Both the position numbers and the translations under genes were made by a program. Of a DNA stretch of 7,090 bases, positions 1 to 7,090 are shown in pieces. The stretch comes from Methanosarcinales archaeon. Lineage in GTDB: Archaea > Halobacteriota > Syntropharchaeia > Alkanophagales > Methanospirareceae. Positions within the stretch are counted from its first letter, which is position 1; each line of letters starts with the position of its first letter. The stretch is from the NCBI GenBank assembly GCA_025464585.1, contig JAODGL010000071.1, forward strand, positions 1 through 7,090, in the 5' to 3' direction. Below the pieces are notes generated by a model. It made no database searches, had not been told where the DNA came from, and saw only the letters and a list, made by a program, of their open reading frames with translations.

Positions 1-41
1 ACTAGATTTATTTTAGTTTAACCGTGTGGATTCTTATCATT

Positions 42-82
42 AAGCCCTTACAGGGCTTGCGGGGATGTGGGCAGAGCCCACA
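42..82. other. Two tandem perfect 7-bp hairpins, possible 3' end of a structured RNA or remnant
   Basis: Positions 42-48 (AAGCCCT) pair with 52-58 (AGGGCTT) across a 3-nt loop, and 66-72 (TGTGGGC) pair with 76-82 (GCCCACA) across another 3-nt loop. All four arms contain GGGC or GCCC, so arms of the two hairpins could also pair with each other. On the + strand a T-rich tract follows (about 101-120), as expected at the 3' end of a transcript entering from the left. Read on the minus strand, the hairpins lie about 48 nt beyond the stop codon of the PP-loop gene and could mark its 3' end. The short + frame from 44 to 100 (ending at TAA 101-103) loosely recalls the variable tail of archaeal TnpB proteins, but this is weak. 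No other content was found in 1-129. Confidence 0.45.
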
Positions 83-129
83 AGTGTTAATCTGTGTCTA
101 TAATTTATTTTCTGTTTTCTTGAAGTTGG

Positions 130-1116
130 TTATACCCTCAGTCGAGCTATTTCGGCTTCATCCAAAGGCGAAACAACTATTGACTTTTCCCTTTTTTCAG
201 CTCTGTATCTCACCAACACTAAACCGGCATCGGCGCCAGCGTCAGAATATCTTGCAGTCAGCTTTGCAGCGACTTCAATCGCTTCCTTGCTCTTAGAACC
301 TTCCAAAATCGTTATTGGACTCCCGCAACCTGGCACTTCAAAAACATAATCCGCAGGACTCTTCAAATCCAGTAGAAGCTTATTCTCCTCTTCGTTTCTC
401 CCTACTATTATCTTTGACGCATCAAACCGGAAATGCCTGCCTATTTTCAGTAACTTCACATCCCTCATTGTCACTTTCTCCTTATACTTATGCTCGAACA
501 AATCCCTCAACTTAGATGCAAATTCGCGGTAGGTTAAGAGACAGCCGCCAGAGGGCGATGGATAGTTATCTTGCAAACCAAACTTTTTTGCAAGTGCAAT
601 CTGAGGCTTTCTGCTCTTTCCCTTTATATCCAGAAGTTTGCTCCGGTCCACCCAGCCTTCACGTTCCGGAATCGTTTCAGCGAGTAGTTTTGCCGATAGC
701 GGTCTCAAGACCATTTTTTCTACACCCGCTTCTTTTTCCTCGAGCTCCAACGCTTTCCTGTGCTGGCTCATTGGTCTCTCACCAAGAACATCGCCTGTGA
801 CGATGAAATCAGCACCTACTTCTTTCGCTATCCGCTTCGCTTCGCGCAGCATATAAATACGACAATCTATACAGGGGTTCATCCCTGAACCATAACCATG
901 CTCAGGGTTTTTTATTATCTCAAGGTATTCTTCTCCTGCTTCTACCCTTACAAGTGGTATCTCAAACCTATCTGCCGTATCACCTGCATAATCTTCCTTT
1001 TCCACTGCAAAGGGCAAAATAAAGTTCAGTGCTACCACTTCTATACCCTGGTCTAAAATAAGCTTGGTTGCCAGAATAGAATCCAGACCGCCGGATAACA
1101 GTGCCAATGCTTTCAT
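130..1116 (-). CDS. PP-loop ATPase, MnmA/TrmU-like tRNA thiolase family protein with C-terminal RNA-binding-like domain
   Basis: This 328-residue cytoplasmic protein begins with an adenylation-type PP-loop, SGGLDS at residues 8-13, which in this superfamily binds ATP and activates a substrate (in tRNA thiolases, the C2 or C4 carbonyl of uridine). NPCIDC (80-85) gives Cys82 and Cys85, resembling the NPxxxCN region of MnmA. SGGCLL (189-194) supplies Cys192, where MnmA-type enzymes carry their second catalytic cysteine. TGDVLGERPMSQ (107-118) is another conserved-looking PP-loop-domain segment. The C-terminal part (about 215-328, with GRHFR and IVGRNEEEN) resembles the NFACT-R-like RNA-binding domain attached to such proteins in archaea and some bacteria. 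A role in tRNA sulfur modification is inferred; the exact nucleoside is unknown. ThiI- or other PP-loop ligase activities remain possible. The ATG has no Shine-Dalgarno sequence, so the message may be leaderless. It is divergent from adkA. Confidence 0.85.
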   Translation of the reverse strand: MKALALLSGGLDSILATKLILDQGIEVVALNFILPFAVEKEDYAGDTADRFEIPLVRVEAGEEYLEIIKNPEHGYGSGMNPCIDCRIYMLREAKRIAKEVGADFIVTGDVLGERPMSQHRKALELEEKEAGVEKMVLRPLSAKLLAETIPEREGWVDRSKLLDIKGKSRKPQIALAKKFGLQDNYPSPSGGCLLTYREFASKLRDLFEHKYKEKVTMRDVKLLKIGRHFRFDASKIIVGRNEEENKLLLDLKSPADYVFEVPGCGSPITILEGSKSKEAIEVAAKLTARYSDAGADAGLVLVRYRAEKREKSIVVSPLDEAEIARLRV

Positions 1117-1122
1117 TATTAG

Positions 1123-1149
1123 CTATCTTTATATAATTATAGTAGATAG
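1123..1149. promoter_or_regulatory. Dyad-symmetric divergent promoter between the PP-loop gene and adkA
   Basis: The 53-bp spacer holds a perfect 10-bp AT palindrome, TATAATTATA (1132-1141), inside the stretch TTTATATAATTATA (1128-1141), which fits an archaeal TATA box on either strand. It is flanked by an inverted repeat, CTATCT (1123-1128) and AGATAG (1144-1149), centred within 1 bp of the palindrome. With the usual spacing of about 25 nt from TATA to start, rightward transcription would begin near 1158, just upstream of adkA, and leftward transcription near 1110, close to the PP-loop ATG at 1116. A direct repeat GTAGATA occurs at 1142-1148 and 1150-1156. A shared TATA element and an operator role are inferences. 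Confidence 0.55.
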
Positions 1150-1155
1150 GTAGAT

Positions 1156-1165
1156 AAAGGAGGAG
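1156..1165 (+). promoter_or_regulatory. Strong Shine-Dalgarno site of adkA
   Basis: AAAGGAGGAG matches the anti-Shine-Dalgarno end of 16S rRNA very well. Its GGAGG core ends 6 nt before the ATG at 1170, which fixes that start codon. Confidence 0.85.
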
Positions 1166-1169
1166 CAAA

Positions 1170-1766
1170 ATGACCCTGATTATCGTTACCGGAATGCCTG
1201 GGGCGGGTTCGTCAACGGTGATAAAGGAGAGTTTGCAGTTGAGAAAGGAAGGAGAAAGTGAAGGCATCGAGTTCATACCAAGAAATTATGGCGATATAAT
1301 GTTTGAAGCGGCGAGAGAGAGAGGGCTTGTAGAGAAACGAGACGAGTTGCGAAAGTTACCAGGCGAAAAACAGCGGGAGATACAGATGCTTGCCTGTAAC
1401 AAAATCGCAGAATGGAGAGAGAGCATGAACCTCATAATAGACACGCATTGCACGATAAAGACGTCTGCGGGGTATCTTCCGGGATTGCCCGAATACGTGT
1501 TACGAGAACTAAAGCCAGACCAGTTTGTTTTGATAGAGGCAGATCCAGATGAGATATTAGAGCGAAGGAAGAGGGATAAGACAAGGGAAAGGGACGTAGA
1601 GAATAGAACCAGCATAGAAGAGCATCAGTTTATGAACCGTGCGATCTCAATGGCTTATGCGTGCCTAACCGGCGCATCAGTAAAAATAATAGAAAATCAC
1701 GATGGAGCGTTGAGCAAAGCGGCGAGTGAGTTTTTTGCGTTGTTGAAGATGCTAAGCAAGTCGTAA
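1170..1766 (+). CDS. adkA: Archaeal-type adenylate kinase
   Basis: AdkA catalyses ATP + AMP to 2 ADP in the cytoplasm and balances the adenylate pool. The 198 residues match the archaeal AdkA family in length and sequence, not the bacterial Adk family. The P-loop is GMPGAGSST (residues 8-16), with Ser where most P-loop kinases have Lys; glycine-serine/threonine-rich P-loops of this kind occur in methanogen adenylate kinases, so this is a family trait rather than a defect. Further family blocks are YGDIMFEAA (40-48), GLVEKRDELRKL (51-62), LIIDTHCTIKT (88-98), GYLPGLP (101-107), and the well-conserved DEHQFMNR-like segment EEHQFMNRAISMAYACLTGASVKII, of which about 150-160 forms the core. The start is supported by the strong upstream Shine-Dalgarno. 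The gene converges on hisG with only 10 bp between stop codons. Confidence 0.96.
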   Translation: MTLIIVTGMPGAGSSTVIKESLQLRKEGESEGIEFIPRNYGDIMFEAARERGLVEKRDELRKLPGEKQREIQMLACNKIAEWRESMNLIIDTHCTIKTSAGYLPGLPEYVLRELKPDQFVLIEADPDEILERRKRDKTRERDVENRTSIEEHQFMNRAISMAYACLTGASVKIIENHDGALSKAASEFFALLKMLSKS

Positions 1767-1776
1767 TTTGCAGACA

Positions 1777-2667
1777 TTACCGTACTATTTTGGTTATATC
1801 TACCTCAATAATATCCTCAGCACCCATGCTTTTCAACTTTGGGATTAAGATATTCACCTCGCGCTTGCTAACCACTGTTTCCACGGCATAATACCGACGC
1901 TGGTTATTATCGGAATCGTAAAGCTGGGATATGGTTGGTCTTTTCATCGCCGGTAGCACTGACACCACTTCCTTTAACTTATCCTCCGCAACGTTCATGC
2001 TGAGCAATACCTTCCCGCGAGCTTCTATCACACCGGAAAGCAGGGTTCTTATCTCCTCTATCTCTCGCCTCTTTTCCGCATCACGCCACGAATCCTTATT
2101 CACGATAAACTTCGTGGAAGATTCCAGTATCGTATCTATTATCCGCCAGTTATTTTTCCGCAGTGTCTCCCCGGTCTCCGTGAGCTCGACTATCCCGTCC
2201 ATCATGTCCTTTGCTTCGGTAGCGCCGTATGAAAAAAATATCTGCACAGGTATGCCAAGTCTGTCAAAGAAAGATTTTGTAAGGCGAGGATATTCAGTGC
2301 TTATTTTACTCTGCGGTTTTATGTCCTTCGCCGCTTTTATGCCTGCTCTGTCTGCTTGCACCGCCAGGACGATTTTTACACTGCCTTCTTTCTCTGCGGT
2401 TTTGCTGTAGCTCAGGTCTGCTACTTCCACTACATCCGCACCCCTTTCTTCTATCCAGTCCTTACCGGTTATGCCGGCGTCAAAATACCCTTTCTCGACG
2501 TATTCTGGTATCTCCTGCGGTCTTAATATCTTCACGCGTTCTATCCTCGGGTCTTCTATTCTGGGATTGTACTCCCTATCTGCTTTTTTTATCTCCAGGT
2601 CTGCTTGCTTGAATAGCAGCAGGGTTTGTGCTTCTAAACTGCCCTTTGGTATCGCTATGGTTATCAT
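1777..2667 (-). CDS. hisG: ATP phosphoribosyltransferase, long form with regulatory domain
   Basis: HisG catalyses the first committed step of histidine synthesis, joining ATP and PRPP to form N1-(5-phosphoribosyl)-ATP. The 296 residues fit the long, HisZ-independent form. The N-terminus MITIAIPKGSLE is typical. DAGITGKDW (63-71) is the conserved block in the first catalytic subdomain, and ELTETGETLR (161-170) is the PRPP-binding loop. The last about 70 residues (about 225-296, from VAEDKLKEVVSVLPAMKRPTIS onward in short pieces) form the HisG_C ACT-like domain that in this family binds histidine for feedback inhibition. The gene follows ilvC by 13 bp on the same strand and is probably cotranscribed with it. 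No other his gene is in the window, so the histidine genes appear dispersed in this genome. Confidence 0.96.
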   Translation of the reverse strand: MITIAIPKGSLEAQTLLLFKQADLEIKKADREYNPRIEDPRIERVKILRPQEIPEYVEKGYFDAGITGKDWIEERGADVVEVADLSYSKTAEKEGSVKIVLAVQADRAGIKAAKDIKPQSKISTEYPRLTKSFFDRLGIPVQIFFSYGATEAKDMMDGIVELTETGETLRKNNWRIIDTILESSTKFIVNKDSWRDAEKRREIEEIRTLLSGVIEARGKVLLSMNVAEDKLKEVVSVLPAMKRPTISQLYDSDNNQRRYYAVETVVSKREVNILIPKLKSMGAEDIIEVDITKIVR

Positions 2668-2669
2668 TT

Positions 2670-2675
2670 CCTCTC
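2670..2675 (-). promoter_or_regulatory. Closely spaced Shine-Dalgarno-like site of hisG
   Basis: On the minus strand GAGAGG lies only 2 nt from the hisG ATG, inside the 13-bp gap after the ilvC stop. The spacing is shorter than optimal, so hisG translation may rely partly on ribosomes terminating at ilvC. Confidence 0.5.
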
Positions 2676-2680
2676 AAAGC

Positions 2681-3664
2681 TCATTTTTTTGCAAACAACT
2701 TCCTTATTTCCGCACCAACGGTCTCAACCTGATGCTTGCCTATCTTCTCTCTACTCGCTTTTAAGAACGGAATGCCTCGTTTGTATTCCTCCACCCATTC
2801 CTTTGCAAATTCACCGTTTTCAACGCGTTTCAACGTTTCTTTCATCTTTTCCTTTACCTCGGGTCCGATTATTTTATGTCCCACAGACCACATTCCATAC
2901 TCCGCAGTATTGGAGATAACTTCTGCCATTCTCTTTATCCCACCCTGCCATATCAGGTCTACAATGAGCTTCATCTCGTGCACGCACTCGAAATACGCCA
3001 TCTCCGGTGGATAACCCGCTTCTACCAGCACTTCAAACCCGTTCTTCATTAATTCTACCAGACCGCCGCATAAAACACATTGCTCGCCAAATAAATCCTC
3101 GTATGTCTCCTGTTCAAAAGTGCACTCTAATACGCCTGCTTTTGTCCAGTGCATTGCCTTCGTCATTGCCAATGCCACTTCCCGTGCTTTTCCCGATGCG
3201 TTTTGGTTCACAGCCACGAGTCCCGGAACACCAAAACCCTCCAAATACGCCTTCCTCTCCTCGGTTCCCGGCGCCTTCGGTGCAACCATGATAACATCCA
3301 CATCCGCAGGTGGAACAATTCTTTTAAAGCAGATGTTAAAGCCATGCGAAAACCCGAGTGTTTTTCCTGCTTTCATGTGCTGCTTTATCTGTTTTTCATA
3401 AATATCGGGCTGAATCTCATCCGGAAGCAGGATATGCACAATATCGCCTTTTTCCGCCGCTTTATCTATCGTTAATACGTCAAAACCGTCTTCTTTTGCT
3501 TTTTCCCAGCTCTTACCGCCTTCTCGCGCACCCACGACCACATTTATGCCTGAATCTGCCAGACAGTTTGCCTGCGCATCTCCCTGCGCTCCATACCCTA
3601 TCACTGCTATTGTTTTATCTCTCAAAATGCTCTCATCTATATCCTCATCATGTAATACTTTCAT
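2681..3664 (-). CDS. ilvC: Ketol-acid reductoisomerase, class I
   Basis: IlvC converts 2-acetolactate or 2-aceto-2-hydroxybutyrate to the dihydroxy acids leading to valine, leucine and isoleucine, using NAD(P)H and magnesium. The 327 residues match the short class I form. The dinucleotide-binding GYGAQG is at 23-28, the cofactor-specificity loop REGGKSW at 47-53, the catalytic His107 in FSHGFN, and the metal ligands Asp190 and Glu194 in DLFGEQ. Glu226 and Glu230 lie in the YFECVHEMKLIVDLI region, and Ser251 is in SNTAEYG. All catalytic residues are present. Two oddities near the cofactor site are Asp29 directly after the GxGxxG motif, where His or Arg is usual, and Glu48 after Arg47. The gene is the upstream member of an ilvC-hisG pair and is divergent from valS. 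Confidence 0.97.
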   Translation of the reverse strand: MKVLHDEDIDESILRDKTIAVIGYGAQGDAQANCLADSGINVVVGAREGGKSWEKAKEDGFDVLTIDKAAEKGDIVHILLPDEIQPDIYEKQIKQHMKAGKTLGFSHGFNICFKRIVPPADVDVIMVAPKAPGTEERKAYLEGFGVPGLVAVNQNASGKAREVALAMTKAMHWTKAGVLECTFEQETYEDLFGEQCVLCGGLVELMKNGFEVLVEAGYPPEMAYFECVHEMKLIVDLIWQGGIKRMAEVISNTAEYGMWSVGHKIIGPEVKEKMKETLKRVENGEFAKEWVEEYKRGIPFLKASREKIGKHQVETVGAEIRKLFAKK

Positions 3665-3676
3665 GTTTTCTGCATG

Positions 3677-3681
3677 CTCCC
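3677..3681 (-). promoter_or_regulatory. Possible Shine-Dalgarno of ilvC
   Basis: On the minus strand GGGAG lies 12 nt upstream of the ilvC ATG. That is a little far, and nothing closer resembles a ribosome-binding site. Confidence 0.35.
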
Positions 3682-3712
3682 ATTTGCTGTATTTTAAGTA
3701 TTTTTATGTTAT

Positions 3713-3726
3713 GTTATAAATGTTAA
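3713..3726 (-). promoter_or_regulatory. Probable ilvC(-hisG) promoter, TATA box with BRE-like element
   Basis: Read on the minus strand, TTAACA then TTTATAAC gives a BRE-like element followed by a TATA box. A start about 25 nt downstream would fall near 3692, leaving a leader of roughly 28 nt before the ilvC ATG, which is normal for archaea. Confidence 0.5.
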
Positions 3727-3750
3727 GTCTTCTGGCTTACAATGGAGTCA

Positions 3751-3765
3751 AAAAGTTTATACATA
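3751..3765 (+). promoter_or_regulatory. Probable valS promoter, BRE plus TATA box
   Basis: AAAAGTTTATACATA, preceded by further A residues, closely fits an archaeal A-rich BRE followed by a TATA box. Expected initiation is near 3785, giving a leader of about 29 nt that contains the Shine-Dalgarno. It lies about 30 bp from the oppositely oriented ilvC TATA box. Confidence 0.6.
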
Positions 3766-3793
3766 AAATAAAAGCAAATAAAGTAATTTTATT

Positions 3794-3800
3794 AGAGGAG
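3794..3800 (+). promoter_or_regulatory. Shine-Dalgarno of valS
   Basis: AGAGGAG lies 13 nt before the ATG at 3814 and 19 nt before a second in-frame ATG at 3820. The frame is closed upstream by a TAG at 3793-3795, so 3814 is the better start despite the long spacer. Confidence 0.6.
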
Positions 3801-3813
3801 AATTAAAGAGAAG

Positions 3814-6255
<2,442 letters not shown>

Positions 6256-6259
6256 CTCT

Positions 6260-6306
6260 CCTTTAAAAGATAAAGGTACTTGGGTTGTTATTTCAGAATT
6301 TTTAAT
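6260..6306 (+). terminator. Possible valS transcription end: small hairpin then T-rich tract
   Basis: CCTTTA (6260-6265) can pair with TAAAGG (6271-6276) around a 5-nt loop, starting 5 nt after the valS stop. A T-rich run (about 6297-6306) follows about 20 nt later. Archaeal termination depends mainly on T-runs, and these are short, so read-through into secG is possible. Confidence 0.3.
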
Positions 6307-6330
6307 TTATCTCTGATTCAAAAGAGGGTT

Positions 6331-6361
6331 ATCAGGTTTTAAAGTCCAGGCACTATATATC
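6331..6361 (+). promoter_or_regulatory. Candidate secG-moaC promoter region
   Basis: Two AT-rich elements precede secG. GGTTTTAAAG (about 6333-6341) would place initiation near 6362, giving an almost leaderless message. CACTATATATCAC (about 6349-6361) looks more like a TATA box but lies only about 10 bp before the ATG, so initiation from it would fall inside the gene. There is no Shine-Dalgarno before the ATG at 6368, in keeping with leaderless translation. Confidence 0.3.
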
Positions 6362-6367
6362 ACAATT

Positions 6368-6583
6368 ATGACAAAGAGAAAAACAACGAAGAAAGCGAAG
6401 AGAGAAGGAGGAAGAGGAAGAGGCGAAGAGCGTGGACTTATGTCCTCTGCGGGATTGATGCGGTATTACGATGTAGAGGAGTCTGCGGTCAAGCTATCGC
6501 CGAAGACGATACTGCTCATTGGCATCTTTATTGGTGTTGTGGTATTAGGGCTGGAGATATATTTCGGTGTCTGGCCAGCTTAA
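6368..6583 (+). CDS. secG: Preprotein translocase subunit Sec61-beta (archaeal SecG)
   Basis: This 71-residue protein is the small, non-essential-type subunit of the archaeal SecYE-beta translocon in the cytoplasmic membrane. The N-terminal about 22 residues are strongly basic (ten Lys/Arg) and probably lie in the cytoplasm. GLMSSAGLMRYYD (23-35) is the family signature just before the membrane. VKLSPKTILL (41-50) leads into a single transmembrane helix, about 47-66, followed by a very short tail ending in GVWPA. Length and layout match archaeal Sec61-beta. The start at 6368 keeps the basic tail; an internal ATG at 6440 would remove it. The gene is 13 bp upstream of moaC and about 112 bp downstream of valS. 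Stop codons TAA TAA occur in tandem. Confidence 0.93.
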   Translation: MTKRKTTKKAKREGGRGRGEERGLMSSAGLMRYYDVEESAVKLSPKTILLIGIFIGVVVLGLEIYFGVWPA

Positions 6584-6585
6584 TA

Positions 6586-6602
6586 ATGCATAAGCAATGC
6601 AT
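6586..6602 (+). promoter_or_regulatory. Inverted repeat over the moaC start codon
   Basis: ATGCAT at 6586-6591 and again at 6597-6602, separated by AAGCA, is both a direct repeat and, because ATGCAT is self-complementary, a 6-bp hairpin. The moaC ATG (6597-6599) sits in the right arm, and the hairpin begins 2 nt after the secG stop codon. There is no Shine-Dalgarno. It could couple moaC translation to secG termination; this is inferred. Confidence 0.4.
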
Positions 6603-7076
6603 CCGCAAGACGTTAGTATGTCCATGGTGGACATAAGCGAGAAAGAAGATGTTGAGCGAATAGCGGTAGCTTCTGGCAGCATAAAATTGAAGAATAGCAC
6701 TATTGAGAAGATAAGAAGCGGGAATATAAAGAAGGGGAATGTGCTCGGATGTGCAGAAACAGCAGCGATATTAGCAGTGAAAAAAACCCCGGATATGATC
6801 CCGCTATGCCACCCAATAAGCATTGAAGCGGTAAAAGTTGATTTTTCGGTGGGTGATAGCGATATAAAAGCGGCAGTTTCTGTGAAGTCAGTTGGAAAGA
6901 CAGGCGTAGAGATGGATGCACTGCATGGGCTATCCGTGGCACTGCTGACGATTTGGGACATGGTGAAATCGGAAGAGAAGGACGAAACGGGAAATTATCC
7001 GCATACGTGGATAAGAGAGATAAAGGTGGAGAGGAAGGAGAAAAAGCAGAAAGAGAAAAAATCAAATCTCTTTTAA
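6597..7076 (+). CDS. moaC: Cyclic pyranopterin monophosphate synthase, MoaC
   Basis: MoaC converts the MoaA product 3',8-cyclo-7,8-dihydro-GTP into cyclic pyranopterin monophosphate, the second step of molybdopterin (molybdenum or tungsten cofactor) synthesis, in the cytoplasm. The 159 residues fit the archaeal family. MVDISEKED (10-18) is the typical N-terminal block and KKTPDMIPLCHP (62-73) contains the conserved His72. GKTGVEMDAL (100-109) carries Glu105, and IWDMVK (119-124) carries the conserved Asp121 and Lys124. The C-terminus ends in a Lys/Glu-rich tail (about 144-156) beyond the folded core. The start at 6597 gives nine residues before MVDIS, a normal length; in-frame ATGs at 6618 and 6624 are alternatives. 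No ribosome-binding site is visible. It lies 13 bp after secG, probably in one transcript. No other moa gene is in view. Confidence 0.95.
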   Translation: MHPQDVSMSMVDISEKEDVERIAVASGSIKLKNSTIEKIRSGNIKKGNVLGCAETAAILAVKKTPDMIPLCHPISIEAVKVDFSVGDSDIKAAVSVKSVGKTGVEMDALHGLSVALLTIWDMVKSEEKDETGNYPHTWIREIKVERKEKKQKEKKSNLF

Positions 7077-7085
7077 AAAATTTTT
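7071..7085 (+). terminator. Possible terminator after moaC
   Basis: The end of moaC runs into TTTTAAAAAATTTTT, a palindromic A/T run whose T5 tract (7081-7085) starts 5 nt after the stop. A T-run of this kind is a plausible archaeal termination signal, but the window ends here. Confidence 0.4.
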
Positions 7086-7090
7086 CGTTA

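Noticed and set aside
24..296. A 90-codon + strand open frame starting in the left intergenic region
   Set aside because: It runs through the hairpins and then antisense into the well-supported PP-loop gene, has no Shine-Dalgarno, and its product resembles no protein family I recognise.
1170..1766. Apparent loss of the P-loop lysine in adenylate kinase
   Set aside because: Archaeal AdkA enzymes characteristically have Gly/Ser/Thr in this loop, and all other family blocks are intact, so it is not a degraded kinase.
3661..3683. Tiny upstream frames before ilvC, including a 4-codon one (MQKT) whose TGA overlaps the ilvC ATG
   Set aside because: The overlap is neat, but the peptide has no valine, leucine or isoleucine run expected of an attenuation leader, its Shine-Dalgarno would be only 1 nt away, and so short a frame is expected by chance.
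3665..3813. T-box-like or riboswitch leader for ilvC or valS
   Set aside because: Predicted leaders are only about 30 nt and contain no extended stem structure; T-boxes are also not known as an archaeal mechanism.

Overview
The window comes from an archaeon, most likely a euryarchaeote of the methanogen or methane/alkane-oxidising type. The evidence is an archaeal-type adenylate kinase (AdkA, whose P-loop lacks the usual lysine), an archaeal Sec61-beta/SecG subunit, an archaeal-style valyl-tRNA synthetase with several zinc CxxC pairs, TATA-box promoters with purine-rich upstream elements, and very short intergenic gaps. Genus-level placement is not possible from the sequence alone; an ANME/Syntrophoarchaeum-like origin is only a guess.

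Layout from left to right. Positions 1-129 hold no convincing gene but contain two perfect 7-bp hairpins in tandem, followed on the + strand by a T-rich tract. A minus-strand gene (130-1116) encodes a PP-loop ATPase resembling MnmA/TrmU-type tRNA thiolases, with a C-terminal extension resembling the NFACT RNA-binding fold. A 53-bp divergent spacer with a nearly symmetric AT-rich promoter separates it from adkA (+, 1170-1766). adkA converges, with a 10-bp gap, on a minus-strand pair: ilvC (2681-3664) is upstream and hisG (1777-2667) downstream, with 13 bp between them, so they are probably one amino-acid biosynthesis operon.

A 149-bp divergent region with two back-to-back TATA boxes separates ilvC from valS (+, 3814-6255). 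The pairing is functionally suggestive: IlvC acts in the pathway that makes valine, and ValRS consumes valine for tRNA charging. After valS come a 112-bp spacer, secG (6368-6583, the small translocon subunit), then moaC (6597-7076, molybdenum/tungsten cofactor synthesis) 13 bp later. A 6-bp inverted repeat covers the moaC start codon.

Most of the window is ordinary archaeal housekeeping. No CRISPR array, tRNA, rRNA, intact insertion sequence or defence system was seen. The points most worth a second look are the tandem hairpins at the left edge, the dyad-symmetric divergent promoter, the ilvC/valS divergent pair, the incompletely characterised thiolase-like protein, the unusual cofactor-site residues in IlvC, and the hairpin over the moaC start.
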